From Phycisphaeraceae bacterium (GTDB lineage Bacteria > Planctomycetota > Phycisphaerae > Phycisphaerales > UBA1924): a stretch of 64,000 nt of DNA. The stretch is from positions 1-64,000 of the forward strand of contig JAJTGZ010000019.1 of NCBI GenBank assembly GCA_021299385.1, given 5' to 3'. The position numbers were made by a program, and so were the translations under genes. Of this stretch, positions 6,927 to 16,073 are shown one piece after another. Positions within the stretch are counted from its first letter, which is position 1. Every line of letters begins with the position of its first letter. The notes under the pieces were generated by a model. That model saw nothing but the letters and a program-made list of their open reading frames with translations, was not told where the DNA came from and searched no databases.

Positions 6927-9200
6927 TCACCACAACACCCACAACGCCACCAGACCGATCGTCGAGATGCCAATCGCCATCCCCACCGCATACCCGTGCA
7001 GCTCCCCCGACTGCGTCGGCCTCAGCCGGGAACCAATCCACCTCGGGATGAACCCGGCCAAGTTCACCAGCCCATCGACCAGGAACTTGTCGATGAAACT
7101 CAGCACACAGGCCAAGAACTTCAGTGGCAGCCGGATCGTGAAGTCATAGAACTCATCGACATACCACTTATGCTGCGCCCACCGCTGGATCGCCCCGAGT
7201 TTGACCGCATCGGCCAGGCTGACCGCCGCGGTCTTGCGGCCGGCGTAGTGCAGCACAAAGGCAATCCCGATGCCCAGCACCGCGACGGCGCCTGAGATGA
7301 CGTACATCGCCGTGTGCAGGTCGTAACCGAGGATCCCCTCGTGCTCGCCGTGGCCCCCGCCGTGCGCACCGCTGGCATGGGCAACCCGTGCCGTCGAGTT
7401 GTTCACGAGGTTCTCGACAAAGTGCGTCGGATAGGCATAGGCCGCCGCGATCGAGGCAACGGCCAGCAACGCCAGCACCGTATTGATCGCCCACCCCGGC
7501 GCGTGTGGCACAAAGCCACCGTGCGCATGCCCCTTGGCATGGGAGTGGTCGTGGCCCTTGCCATGGTCATCGCCGTGCCCGTGCGCGTCCCCATGCCCAT
7601 CATCATGCCCATGCACCTCATCGCCCGGCTCAAAGCTCTTGGGCCCCACAAACACCCTGAAGAAAACCCGGAACGTGTAGTACGCCGTCAGCAACGCGGT
7701 AAACAGCAGCACGATCGCCAGCGGCCTGAACCCCTCCTGCCCATACGCCTGCGCCAGGATCATGTCCTTGCTAAAAAACCCGGCGGTGAACGGCAAGCCC
7801 GCCAGGTTCACGCACCCGACAAGCATCGCCGCGCCGACAATCCCCCACCCCTTCATCCACGCCACGCCCGAGAGTTTGCGCAAATCCAGCTGCCCGGCAA
7901 AGCCGTGCATCACCGCACCGCAGGCCAGGAAGAGCGTCGCCTTGAAGAACGCGTGCGTAAAGACATGGAACGCCGCACCCGTGCTCGTGAGCACCCCAAG
8001 CCCGGCAAACATGAACCCGAGCTGGCTCACCGTGCTGTACGCCATGATCCGCTTGATATCAAACTGCGCCATCGCGATCGTCGCGGCCAGCAGCGCGGTC
8101 AAACCACCGACCCACGCGACGATCCACAGCGCGTGCTCGCTGGCCTGGAAGATCGGCATCATCCGCGCGATCAGGTAGACGCCCGCCGTAACCATCGTTG
8201 CCGCGTGGATCAACGCCGACACCGGCGTGGGCCCCTCCATCGCGTCGGGGAGCCAGACATACAACGGCAACTGGGCCGACTTGCCAAACGCCGCGACGAT
8301 CAACAGGTACGCGATCCCCTGCACGCTCATGGGGATCTGGTCAAAGTGCCCCGCCAGCGCCAGGTCCACATACCCCTGCACCAGGGGCCAGAGCTTGGCA
8401 TACTCGATGGTGCCAAACTTGACAAAGATCAGCATGATCGCCAGGGCCAGGCCCAGGTCGCCGATCCGGTTGACGATGAACGCCTTCTTTGCCGCCGCCA
8501 CCGCCGCGGGTTTTTGATAGAAGTACCCGATGAGCAGGTACGAGCACAGCCCCACGCCCTCCCACCCAAGATAGAGCATCAGCAGGTTGTCCCCCATCAC
8601 CAGGCAGGCCATGCTGAAGACGAAAAGCCCAAAGGCAAAGAAAAACCGGCAGTACCCCGCCCCCAGGTCGTGGCTCATGTACTCGCTTGCATACAGCGCA
8701 ATGCACGCGGCCAACCCGGTAACAAACAGCATCCAAAGGCACGTCAAGGGGTCGATGTAGAGCGAAAAGTTGGCAACAAACTCCTTGCCGGGCAGCCATG
8801 TAAAGTTGATCCAGTCAAACAGGTGCACCACCCAATACGCACCCGGCCCACCCTGCTGCAACTGCGAAAACATCCAAAGCGTAACGCCAAACGCCCCGGC
8901 CAGGCAGAGCACCGTGAAATAAGCCGGGAACTTGCTCCGCACCCGCAGCATCGCACAGAGGACCGCCACTACTGCCGCCAGCATGGGCAGCCCGGGGATC
9001 AACCAGACCCACAGCTGCGCAGGCACGCTCTGCAAGGTCCTGACCGCCGCCGCCCCCCCCGCCGCCGCGTGCCCCTCCTGCCCGGCCAAAGCCAGCGATG
9101 CAGACCCAATCGGCCCCGACGCCAGTGCTGCAACCAGACCCGTAAGCAAGCGATTCACCTTTCGTTCGGATACCACACCCGAAACAACGACCAATCCCAA
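6927..9200 (-). CDS. nuoL: NADH-quinone oxidoreductase subunit L
   Basis: 757 residues as drawn from a TTG at 9200; a GTG at 9158 (residue 15, VNRLLTGL) is an equally good start. The largest proton-pumping membrane subunit of complex I. Landmarks: YLGWEGVGLCSYLLIGYFY, KSAQLPLYVWLPDAMEGPTP, SALIHAATMVTAGVYLIARM and KRIMAYSTVSQLGFMF. An unusual N-terminal hydrophobic segment ending LALAGQEGHAAAGG precedes the first normal helix and could be a cleavable signal. A strongly His/Asp/Gly-rich insert lies at about residues 525-564 and a second HGGGHGEHEG patch near 610-620. It is the first gene of a nuoL-M-N unit; the usual upstream nuoK/nuoJ are absent because rsmA diverges from here. Confidence 0.96.
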   Translation of the reverse strand: MGLVVVSGVVSERKVNRLLTGLVAALASGPIGSASLALAGQEGHAAAGGAAAVRTLQSVPAQLWVWLIPGLPMLAAVVAVLCAMLRVRSKFPAYFTVLCLAGAFGVTLWMFSQLQQGGPGAYWVVHLFDWINFTWLPGKEFVANFSLYIDPLTCLWMLFVTGLAACIALYASEYMSHDLGAGYCRFFFAFGLFVFSMACLVMGDNLLMLYLGWEGVGLCSYLLIGYFYQKPAAVAAAKKAFIVNRIGDLGLALAIMLIFVKFGTIEYAKLWPLVQGYVDLALAGHFDQIPMSVQGIAYLLIVAAFGKSAQLPLYVWLPDAMEGPTPVSALIHAATMVTAGVYLIARMMPIFQASEHALWIVAWVGGLTALLAATIAMAQFDIKRIMAYSTVSQLGFMFAGLGVLTSTGAAFHVFTHAFFKATLFLACGAVMHGFAGQLDLRKLSGVAWMKGWGIVGAAMLVGCVNLAGLPFTAGFFSKDMILAQAYGQEGFRPLAIVLLFTALLTAYYTFRVFFRVFVGPKSFEPGDEVHGHDDGHGDAHGHGDDHGKGHDHSHAKGHAHGGFVPHAPGWAINTVLALLAVASIAAAYAYPTHFVENLVNNSTARVAHASGAHGGGHGEHEGILGYDLHTAMYVISGAVAVLGIGIAFVLHYAGRKTAAVSLADAVKLGAIQRWAQHKWYVDEFYDFTIRLPLKFLACVLSFIDKFLVDGLVNLAGFIPRWIGSRLRPTQSGELHGYAVGMAIGISTIGLVALWVLW

Positions 9201-9313
9201 CCGGACGCCAGCCCAACGACTCGCCAGACCAACCAGAGGCGAGCGTAGCCGAATCGTTCACGATCATCAAACCCAAGCGTCAGGTTTTCAACCCACCCTC
9301 CTACCGTGCCCGC

Positions 9314-10141
9314 GTGCAGACCCTCTCTGAGATCAAGGCCATGCTCGCCGAACGGGGCCTGCGACCGCGCCACGCGCTGGGGCAAAACTTTCTCATCGAC
9401 CACAACCTGCTCGCCAAACTCCTCAACGCCGCCAACCTCAAACCCGGCGAACTGATCCTCGAAGTCGGCCCGGGCACCGGCACGCTCACCGAGGCCCTCC
9501 TGGCCCAAGGCTGCCGCGTCCTCGCCTGCGAGATGGACACCAACCTCGCCTCCCTCCTGGCCGACCGCATCACCTCCCAAGGCCACGCCGAACGCTTCCG
9601 CCTCGTCCAAGGCGACTGCCTCGCCCTCGGCAAGCGCCTCAACAACGCCGTCGCCAACGCCATCGGCGACGAACCCTTCAAGCTCGTTGCCAACCTCCCC
9701 TACAACGCCGCAACCCCCCTCATCCTGACCCTCCTCATCGACCACCCGCGCTGCTCGCTCATCGCCGCGACCATCCAGCGCGAGGTCGCCGACCGACTGA
9801 CGGCCAAGCCCGCCACCCCCGACTACGGCCTGCTCTCGATCCTCGTCCAAGCCCTCTCCACCCCCCACATCCTCGCCAAACTCGACCCCGCCTGCTTCTG
9901 GCCCCGCCCAAAGGTAACCAGCGCGATGGTCGTGCTCGAACGCCGGCCCGACCCCCTCACACGCGACCCACGCCGACTCGCCGAGCTCTGCCACCGCCTC
10001 TTCAGCCAACGCCGAAAACAACTCGGCACAACCCTCGGCCGCTCCACCACCCTCCCACCTGGCATCCGCCCCGAACAACGACCCGAAGAGCTCACACCCC
10101 AGCAGGTCGTCGAACTCATGGACCTCCTGCCCGAACCCTGA
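9314..10141 (+). CDS. rsmA: 16S rRNA (adenine-1518/1519-N6)-dimethyltransferase (KsgA)
   Basis: 275 residues, GTG start at 9314. Dimethylates two adjacent adenosines in the 3' terminal helix of 16S rRNA during 30S assembly. It has the hallmark RHALGQNFLID at the N-terminus, the SAM-binding LEVGPGTGTLTEALL (about 49-63), the acidic CEMDTN loop, and the catalytic motif IV NLPYN. The C-terminal helical domain (KVTSAMVVLERR, FSQRRKQLGTTL) is complete. It is divergent from nuoL with a 113-bp spacer that must hold both promoters. The ketosynthase-like gene follows after 30 bp, so the two are probably cotranscribed. Confidence 0.97.
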   Translation: MQTLSEIKAMLAERGLRPRHALGQNFLIDHNLLAKLLNAANLKPGELILEVGPGTGTLTEALLAQGCRVLACEMDTNLASLLADRITSQGHAERFRLVQGDCLALGKRLNNAVANAIGDEPFKLVANLPYNAATPLILTLLIDHPRCSLIAATIQREVADRLTAKPATPDYGLLSILVQALSTPHILAKLDPACFWPRPKVTSAMVVLERRPDPLTRDPRRLAELCHRLFSQRRKQLGTTLGRSTTLPPGIRPEQRPEELTPQQVVELMDLLPEP

Positions 10142-10171
10142 ACGCACGTCCCGCCGCACGTACCATCCGCC

Positions 10172-11494
10172 ATGCCCCGACCCGTCGTCATCACAGGCCT
10201 CGGTGCCGTCAGCGCCCTAGGCGTCGGCACAGCCCCGCTCTGGCAAGGCCTCTGCGCAGGCCGCAGCGCGCTCAAGCCCATCACACGCTTTGACGCCACG
10301 GGCTTCGCCTGCAAGCTCGCCGGCGAAGTCCCCGAGCCCTTCTCCATCAAAGACTTCGTCCCCAAGCACTACCGCAAAGCCACCAAGGTCATGGCACGCG
10401 ACATCGAGCTTGCCGTCGCCGCCGCCAAGGAAGCCGCAGACTCCGCCCACCTCATCACCCGCGGCGTGTTGCCCGAGGACGCCACCGAAGGCATGACCTA
10501 CCCCACCGGCCGCGTCGGGTGCCACATCGGCGCGGGCCTCATCGCCGCCGACAGCGATGAACTCAGCGCCGCCTTCGCCACCGCACGCGACGCCCTCGGC
10601 AACGTCAGCCTCCCAGCATGGGGCGAACAAGGGATGGAAAACCTCACCCCCCTCTGGATGCTCAAATACCTCCCCAATATGCTCGCATGCCACGTAACCA
10701 TCATCCACGGCTGCGAAGGCCCCAGCAACACCATCACCTGTGCAGAAGCCTCCGGCCTGCTCTGCCTCGGCGAGAGCGCACGCGTCATCGAACGAGGCGA
10801 CGCCGAAGCCTGCTTCAGCGGCTCGGCCGAGAGCAAACTCAACCTCATGGGCCTCCTCCGCATGCAGTTCGCCGGCCGCGCAGGCGAAACCGGCACCTGC
10901 ACCGACGGCGGCGCGTTCATCCAACCCTTTGACACCAACTCCCCAGGCGGCATCATCGGCGAGGGCGCAGGCATCCTCATCCTCGAAGATGAGCACGCCG
11001 CCCGCCAACGCAACGCCACCATCTGGGCCAAAGTCTCAGGCACCGGCGCAGGCCACTCACCACGCCGGCCACCCCAAGGTGCGCTCTCGATCGACGAGGG
11101 CTTCCTCGCCGCCATCGAAAACGCCATCGCCGACGCGAAACTCACACCCGACGCCATCGACGCCGTCGTCCTCCTCGGCTCCGGGGTCCCAGGCGTCGAC
11201 GCCGGCGAGGGCCTGGCGCTGGCTCAACTGCTCGGCACACGCACGCCGAGCGTCCCGGTCGTAACCATCGGCCCCTCAATCGGCAACACCGCCGCGGGCA
11301 ACGGGGGCCTGCTCGCCGTCGTCGCCGCGATGGTCGTCAAACACCAAACCCTCCCCGCCCGCATCAACACCGGCCACCCAAACACCCTCAACGCCGGCCC
11401 CGCCCCCACCCAGGCGATGAAACTTAAACACGTCCTCGTCGCCACGTCCTCACTGGCCGGCCAGAACGCCGCCGCCGTGCTCTCAGCGATCTAA
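10172..11494 (+). CDS. Ketosynthase-fold protein lacking the catalytic Cys-His-His triad (FabF / chain-length-factor-like)
   Basis: 440 residues with a full-length FabF-type thiolase fold, starting PVVITGLGAVSALGVG. The nucleophile elbow reads GCEGPSNTITCAEASG. Anchored by GPS on the left and ASG on the right, with no gap, the catalytic cysteine position holds Glu192; the only nearby cysteine, C190, is two residues early. The first histidine site (NAHGTST in FabF) reads LLGSGVPG, with Leu335. The second (KSMTGH) reads GPSIGN, with Asn372 for His and Gly367 for Lys. Condensation should therefore be impossible. Chain-length factors of type II polyketide synthases similarly carry a non-cysteine residue there and dimerise with an active partner. 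No partner ketosynthase or acyl carrier protein is nearby. It follows rsmA by 30 bp. Confidence 0.85.
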   Translation: MPRPVVITGLGAVSALGVGTAPLWQGLCAGRSALKPITRFDATGFACKLAGEVPEPFSIKDFVPKHYRKATKVMARDIELAVAAAKEAADSAHLITRGVLPEDATEGMTYPTGRVGCHIGAGLIAADSDELSAAFATARDALGNVSLPAWGEQGMENLTPLWMLKYLPNMLACHVTIIHGCEGPSNTITCAEASGLLCLGESARVIERGDAEACFSGSAESKLNLMGLLRMQFAGRAGETGTCTDGGAFIQPFDTNSPGGIIGEGAGILILEDEHAARQRNATIWAKVSGTGAGHSPRRPPQGALSIDEGFLAAIENAIADAKLTPDAIDAVVLLGSGVPGVDAGEGLALAQLLGTRTPSVPVVTIGPSIGNTAAGNGGLLAVVAAMVVKHQTLPARINTGHPNTLNAGPAPTQAMKLKHVLVATSSLAGQNAAAVLSAI

Positions 11495-11529
11495 GAACCC
11501 CTCCCCCGAGGGGAGGGGCAGGGGTGGGG
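11495..11529 (+). repeat. R1 repeat (hairpin / G-quadruplex element), copy 1
   Basis: Begins on the base after the TAA stop of the ketosynthase-like gene with GAACCCC. The arms CCCCTCCCC and GGGGAGGGG pair around a three-base loop. The G-rich 3' half then continues to give four GGGG runs separated by 1, 2 and 1 bases. No T tract follows. Confidence 0.9.
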
Positions 11530-11645
11530 CTGGATCAATTTCCAAATCACCAAATGACCAAAGCTCAAATATCTTTACCACTCTGCCACTTTGCCACTCT
11601 GCCACTTTGTAACTTTGTAACTTTACAACTCTTCCACTTTGCCCT
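11530..11645. repeat. Mixed low-complexity words: CCAAATNACCAAA then TTTGCCACTCTG
   Basis: The first third holds CAAAT-type words and the rest tandem copies of TTTGCCACTCTG and TTTGTAACTTTG. It fills the spacer between two convergent genes. The same two word families recur at 18450-18536, 26098-26136, 28977-29043, 39533-39619 and 47597-47703. Confidence 0.6.
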
Positions 11646-11660
11646 AGACCACTCCCCCAA

Positions 11661-12422
11661 TCACTCCGCCTGCTCCCCCAACCTCTTATAATACTCCTCC
11701 GTCAACCGCTGATACTCCTTGCTAAAAGTATCACCCGCCCCTTGCAGCAGGCTCTGCCGCAGCCGCTCGGGCAGGTTCCCCCACGCCGCCCGCGCTGACT
11801 CCAACGCCGGCCGCATCGACACATCACGCTTGCTCGGGGCCTCGGCGTTCTCCCGGCTGTCCCTGTCCTGCCCGCGACGCTCACCCTGGCTCCCCTCCGC
11901 CTGCTTGGGCTGGGACGCACCCTGCTGCTGCTCCTTCTGCTGCCCACCCTGCGAGCCGGAACTCGACGATGACTTCTGCTTCTGCTGCTGCTTCTTCGCC
12001 TTGGCGATCAGCTGATCGAGCTTGTCGATCGCCTCCTGCTGCACACGCTGCGTCGCCAGCGAAGTGTCCCCGGCATCACGCAGCCGACCGGCCGACTGCC
12101 GCATCAACCCAAGCGCCTGCTTGAACTCATCATCCTCCGGCTGCTCCTGCTTGAGCAGCGCGTCGAGCTTCTCCCGCCCCGGCTCCACCACCCCCTTGCC
12201 CGCAGCCGCAGCACCCACGCCAGGCACAGGCTTGCTCAACCCGAGCGCCTCATCCAACGACGTCGGCGACACTGCCGGCGCCGGTGCCGGTGCCGGTGCC
12301 GGTGCCGCCCCCGGTGCAGGCGGGGGCACCACCTCAGGCTCCGCAACCGCCGCGCCCACCCCCAGCCACACTCCCAAAATGACCACCGGCAAACGCACCA
12401 CAACCATCCTCCAAACCCCCAC
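11661..12422 (-). CDS. Secreted or membrane-anchored alanine/proline- and glutamine-rich coiled-coil protein
   Basis: 253 residues from a GTG at 12422; an ATG at 12407 (MVVVRLPVVILGVWLG) gives an equally good signal peptide ending near GAAVAEPEV. Then follow a repetitive Ala-Pro linker (encoded by tandem GCCGGT units at 12282-12306), a helical region with a KKQQQKQKSSSSSGSQ-type Gln/Ser-rich stretch, and a C-terminal helix (RLRQSLLQGAGDTFSKEYQRLTEEYYKRLG). I do not recognise a family. It is the last gene of the BatA/VWA run, 34 bp after the giant coiled-coil protein, and may work with it at the envelope. Confidence 0.75.
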   Translation of the reverse strand: MGVWRMVVVRLPVVILGVWLGVGAAVAEPEVVPPPAPGAAPAPAPAPAPAVSPTSLDEALGLSKPVPGVGAAAAGKGVVEPGREKLDALLKQEQPEDDEFKQALGLMRQSAGRLRDAGDTSLATQRVQQEAIDKLDQLIAKAKKQQQKQKSSSSSGSQGGQQKEQQQGASQPKQAEGSQGERRGQDRDSRENAEAPSKRDVSMRPALESARAAWGNLPERLRQSLLQGAGDTFSKEYQRLTEEYYKRLGEQAE

Positions 12423-12456
12423 TACTCATACGCCCACACACCACCCCGGTTGCCAC

Positions 12457-15400
12457 CTACTGCCCTCCGCCACCCTCGTTCTTCTCCATCGCCTTGAGCA
12501 GTTCATCGGCCTTCCCCGCCAGCATCTCCTGCAACTTTGCCGCCTCCGCGCCCGTCGCCCCATCGACCCCACCCTCCGCCTGCCGGGTTAACTCCAGAGC
12601 CTCCTGCTGCATCCCCTTGAGCAACCTCAACTCCGCAATCGGCGGCAGCAAAGGCTGCTTCCCACCCTGCTGCCCACCACCCCCGCCACCACCCTGCCCC
12701 TGCTCGTTCTCGCGGAAGGCGTTCTCCTGCTGCGGCTCCTCGATCGCATCGACCAACTGCCGCAGAACCCCCTCCGCCGTCGCCAGGTGCCTGCCCGCGC
12801 TCACCGGCACACGCTCGAGCGCCAGTTCCCCACCCGCCAGCCGCATCGCCGCGTCCAGCCGCTCGTGCGCAAGGGCAAACATCGTCGCCTCGCGCAGCCC
12901 AGCCGTCTGCTCCAGCAACTTTGCCAGCGCACCGGCCAGCGCCTCCTGCCGATCCGCCAGCGCACGCCCACGCGCCCTCCCTCGCCGGTCCAACTCCACC
13001 CCGATCAACCCCGCCCCCTCGGTGCGTACCTGCCTCTGCTCTAGCAGGTGCCCCTGATACGCACGCCGCAACTCCTCGCGCTGGCGACGCTGCTCGCGAC
13101 CCTCGGCCTGCTCCTGCTGCCTCTCCGCCTCACCCTTGGCCTCCTGCAACTTCAGCAGCGCGGCACGCTGGGCCGCCATCGCCCCCTCCCCATCCGGCTC
13201 GGGCTTGCGCCGCAACGCGCTGACCGCCGCCACCTGCTCCTTGCCAGCCTCATCAAGCAGCCGAGCAACCTGCCGACCCTCCCGCCCCGCCTGGCGCGCC
13301 TGCTGCGCCGCCGCGACGGTGCTGCTATTGAGCCTGATCTGCGCACCATCCAGCCCCGCAACCGCCGCATCCCCAACGCCCATTGCACCCTCCAGCGCAC
13401 CGATCTGCTCTTGCTGCCTAGCCACCAGCGCACCAATCACCTCGGCCAGCGAGGCCATCTCACGCCGCAGCACCGCGTCGCGCGTCTTGGCCTGGTCGCG
13501 CAGCTGATCGAGCACACCCTGCAGTGCCTTCTCCGCCTGTTTCTGGCTCTGCTGCCCCGCCTGCTGCTGGTTCCGCCGCAGGCTCCGCGCCGCCTGCTGC
13601 ATCTGCTCCCCCGCGCCGCTGGCCCGCCCCTGCTTGGCCGCCTGCTCCAAACTCTCGGCCGCCAACGGATCACTCTTGGCCACTCCCTTGGCACGCTCTT
13701 GCAACTTCGTAAACGCCTCGTCGGCCCGCTTGGCCAGCTGCTCCTGCTGGCCGGCCAGCTCCCCGATCTGCTGCCGCAACTCCGCCGAGAGTTCCTCGGG
13801 CGTCTTGCCCAGCGTCTGCTCTGCCAACTTCTCCGCCTGCGCACGCAGCCCCTGCTGCTCGCGTATCAACTTCTGCACCGACCGCCGCGCCGCCCACGTG
13901 TCCTGCCCACGGTCCAGCACACCCGCCAGCTCGTCCAGCGCGCTCGTCGCCCGCTCCTGCGCACGCGCCACCTCCGCACGCGCCGCCTCCGCCTCCGCCT
14001 TCTCCCCGGCCTCCTGCGCACGCTGCGCCCGCGCCGCCCCCTGCCCCGCCGCGTCCGACTCCTCCCGCGCCCGCTGCGCCAGCGCCCGCCCCTGCCGCAG
14101 AACCTCGGCCAGTTCCTCATCGCCCAACCCGTTGTCACGCTGGCGACGCTCCACCCGGGCCATCGACTCCTGCGCACGCACCAACTGCTCGCTGATCTCA
14201 GGCTGCCGGCGTGCCGCCTCCGCCGCGTCGGCACCCTTGCCCGTCCGCTCGGCCAGTTCGAGCTGCTGCTCCCCAAGCCGCTGCGCAGACCTTCGCACTC
14301 CCCCAAGCTCACCCCACAACTGCTCGAGCATCTGCTCTGCCGTAATCACCCGAATCTTCCGCACCGGCGACCTTCCCTCCCCATGCCGGGCACCATCAAG
14401 CTCAAAGCCGTCCTGCGCCACGACGACGACGCGCACCTCATCACCACCCTGCACGCCCAGTTCACCCAGCGACAACTCCGCCGAGACCTCCGCGCTAAGC
14501 CCACCACCCTCCGCACGCGCCAGCTCCTTCCACTCCCCCACCGGCTCCATCTCACCACCCGAGCCTCCCACACGCCGAGCCACCTGCGCACGCAACGCCG
14601 CCCACTCCAGCCCAACATCATCCCGCCCCTGCCCGGCTACGCGCACCGTCGCAGTCGCCAACACCTCCACATCCTGCCCAGGCTCGGCCACCACACCCTC
14701 GGCAGGCTTGTCCTCACGCAACTCAAACCGGTACGCAGGCTCACCAATCACCGTCAACCCACCCTCATCTACAGGCCTGGGCACCACACGCACCGTCCCC
14801 CGATGCACCCACTCCAGCTCCCACGCATCACCACCACCACGCACACTCCCACCCGCCCCTAAAACCCCCGCAACATCCCCACCGAGCCGCTCCGCCACCG
14901 CCGACGTAGGGTCCCCCACCACCTTGTTGAACTTCAACGCCAGCACCACACGCGACCCAGGCAGCACACCACCCACACCCGCACGCTCATCGGTCCCAGG
15001 CCCCATCTCCACCTTCCGCGCCGCCAACCCCTTGGCATACCCAGGCGGCTGCACCGTCCCCTGCGCACTGATAATCGCAGGCGGCGGCACCAACAAAATC
15101 TCCGCCACCTCCGTCCCGTCCTGCCCCGCATCAAACCGATACTGCAACACACCCCCCCCACCAGGCTCCGCCGCGTCAACGACCAGCGACCCAGGCTCCA
15201 GCAATCGCTCAAACAACGGCCCGCTCGGGCTACGCATCGTGTCCAGTTCGTCCCGCATCGGCACCGCCACGCTCCGCCCCTGGTACGCCGCCCCCACCTG
15301 CCGCCACGGCGTGCTCCCCCGCGCGCCCACCACCCGGTACCACACCGTTACATCCGCCTCCCCCGGCTCGGGCCCACGCACCATCGCCGCACGCAACGGC

Positions 15401-16044
15401 AACGCCTGCCCCAGCGGATGCACACGCACACCCGTTACGTCCCGCACGTCCTGCCGCTTGGGCCACTGCGCCGTTGTCCAAGGCAACAACGCCCGCTGCA
15501 CACCGATCAACGTCAACGTCGGCGCCGCCGCCAACGCCGCCACACCCATCGCCGCACACACCACCAAACCCACCACCGCCACCACCGCACCACGCGGGTT
15601 GACCACGCCCCCGATCCCCAACCTTCCCAGCCCCTCGGCCGCACGACGAACCACCCCCTCACTGCCACCCACCCGCTCCAACCCCACCCCCGACGCCAAA
15701 ACCCCAGCCAAACCACCCGCACGACCCCCAGCCGTCCCCTCCACCAACAGCGCCAACTGCTCCACATCCGGCCTAAACCGCACCACCGGCCGCAGCCGAA
15801 CCCACAACATCACCCCCACTCCAACCGTCCCCACTGCAAGCCAAATCACCCGCGCCCACACCGGCAAGTGCAACGCATAATCCGTCAAAATCAACGCCCC
15901 GAGCGCCGCAAACAACCCCATAGCAATCCACCCGCCGCGCTCGACCAAGAGCAACCCGCGCATCCACCGCACCACCCACGCCAGGCGCGCAAAGCCACCG
16001 TCGCCACCACCCCGCCCCGACGCTCTGGTCCCGGCCTCATCCAT
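12457..16044 (-). CDS. Very large membrane-anchored coiled-coil protein (DUF4175-like)
   Basis: 1195 residues. Two hydrophobic helices near the N-terminus (about 38-58 and 62-82) and another pair around 155-180 anchor it. A beta-rich extracytoplasmic region follows (to about residue 560), and then some 550 residues of Ala/Gln/Glu/Arg-rich heptad-like helix, e.g. LAEQTLGKTPEELSAELRQQ. The C-terminus is rich in Gln and Gly. This layout resembles the DUF4175 proteins found beside BatA/VWA genes in planctomycetes and bacteroidetes; that assignment is by architecture only. It is 29 bp after the upstream VWA gene, so cotranscription is likely. Function is unknown; a scaffold or mechanical role in the envelope is an inference. 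Confidence 0.75.
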   Translation of the reverse strand: MDEAGTRASGRGGGDGGFARLAWVVRWMRGLLLVERGGWIAMGLFAALGALILTDYALHLPVWARVIWLAVGTVGVGVMLWVRLRPVVRFRPDVEQLALLVEGTAGGRAGGLAGVLASGVGLERVGGSEGVVRRAAEGLGRLGIGGVVNPRGAVVAVVGLVVCAAMGVAALAAAPTLTLIGVQRALLPWTTAQWPKRQDVRDVTGVRVHPLGQALPLRAAMVRGPEPGEADVTVWYRVVGARGSTPWRQVGAAYQGRSVAVPMRDELDTMRSPSGPLFERLLEPGSLVVDAAEPGGGGVLQYRFDAGQDGTEVAEILLVPPPAIISAQGTVQPPGYAKGLAARKVEMGPGTDERAGVGGVLPGSRVVLALKFNKVVGDPTSAVAERLGGDVAGVLGAGGSVRGGGDAWELEWVHRGTVRVVPRPVDEGGLTVIGEPAYRFELREDKPAEGVVAEPGQDVEVLATATVRVAGQGRDDVGLEWAALRAQVARRVGGSGGEMEPVGEWKELARAEGGGLSAEVSAELSLGELGVQGGDEVRVVVVAQDGFELDGARHGEGRSPVRKIRVITAEQMLEQLWGELGGVRRSAQRLGEQQLELAERTGKGADAAEAARRQPEISEQLVRAQESMARVERRQRDNGLGDEELAEVLRQGRALAQRAREESDAAGQGAARAQRAQEAGEKAEAEAARAEVARAQERATSALDELAGVLDRGQDTWAARRSVQKLIREQQGLRAQAEKLAEQTLGKTPEELSAELRQQIGELAGQQEQLAKRADEAFTKLQERAKGVAKSDPLAAESLEQAAKQGRASGAGEQMQQAARSLRRNQQQAGQQSQKQAEKALQGVLDQLRDQAKTRDAVLRREMASLAEVIGALVARQQEQIGALEGAMGVGDAAVAGLDGAQIRLNSSTVAAAQQARQAGREGRQVARLLDEAGKEQVAAVSALRRKPEPDGEGAMAAQRAALLKLQEAKGEAERQQEQAEGREQRRQREELRRAYQGHLLEQRQVRTEGAGLIGVELDRRGRARGRALADRQEALAGALAKLLEQTAGLREATMFALAHERLDAAMRLAGGELALERVPVSAGRHLATAEGVLRQLVDAIEEPQQENAFRENEQGQGGGGGGGQQGGKQPLLPPIAELRLLKGMQQEALELTRQAEGGVDGATGAEAAKLQEMLAGKADELLKAMEKNEGGGGQ

Positions 16045-16073
16045 ACATCACACCAAATCCTAAACCCACACCA

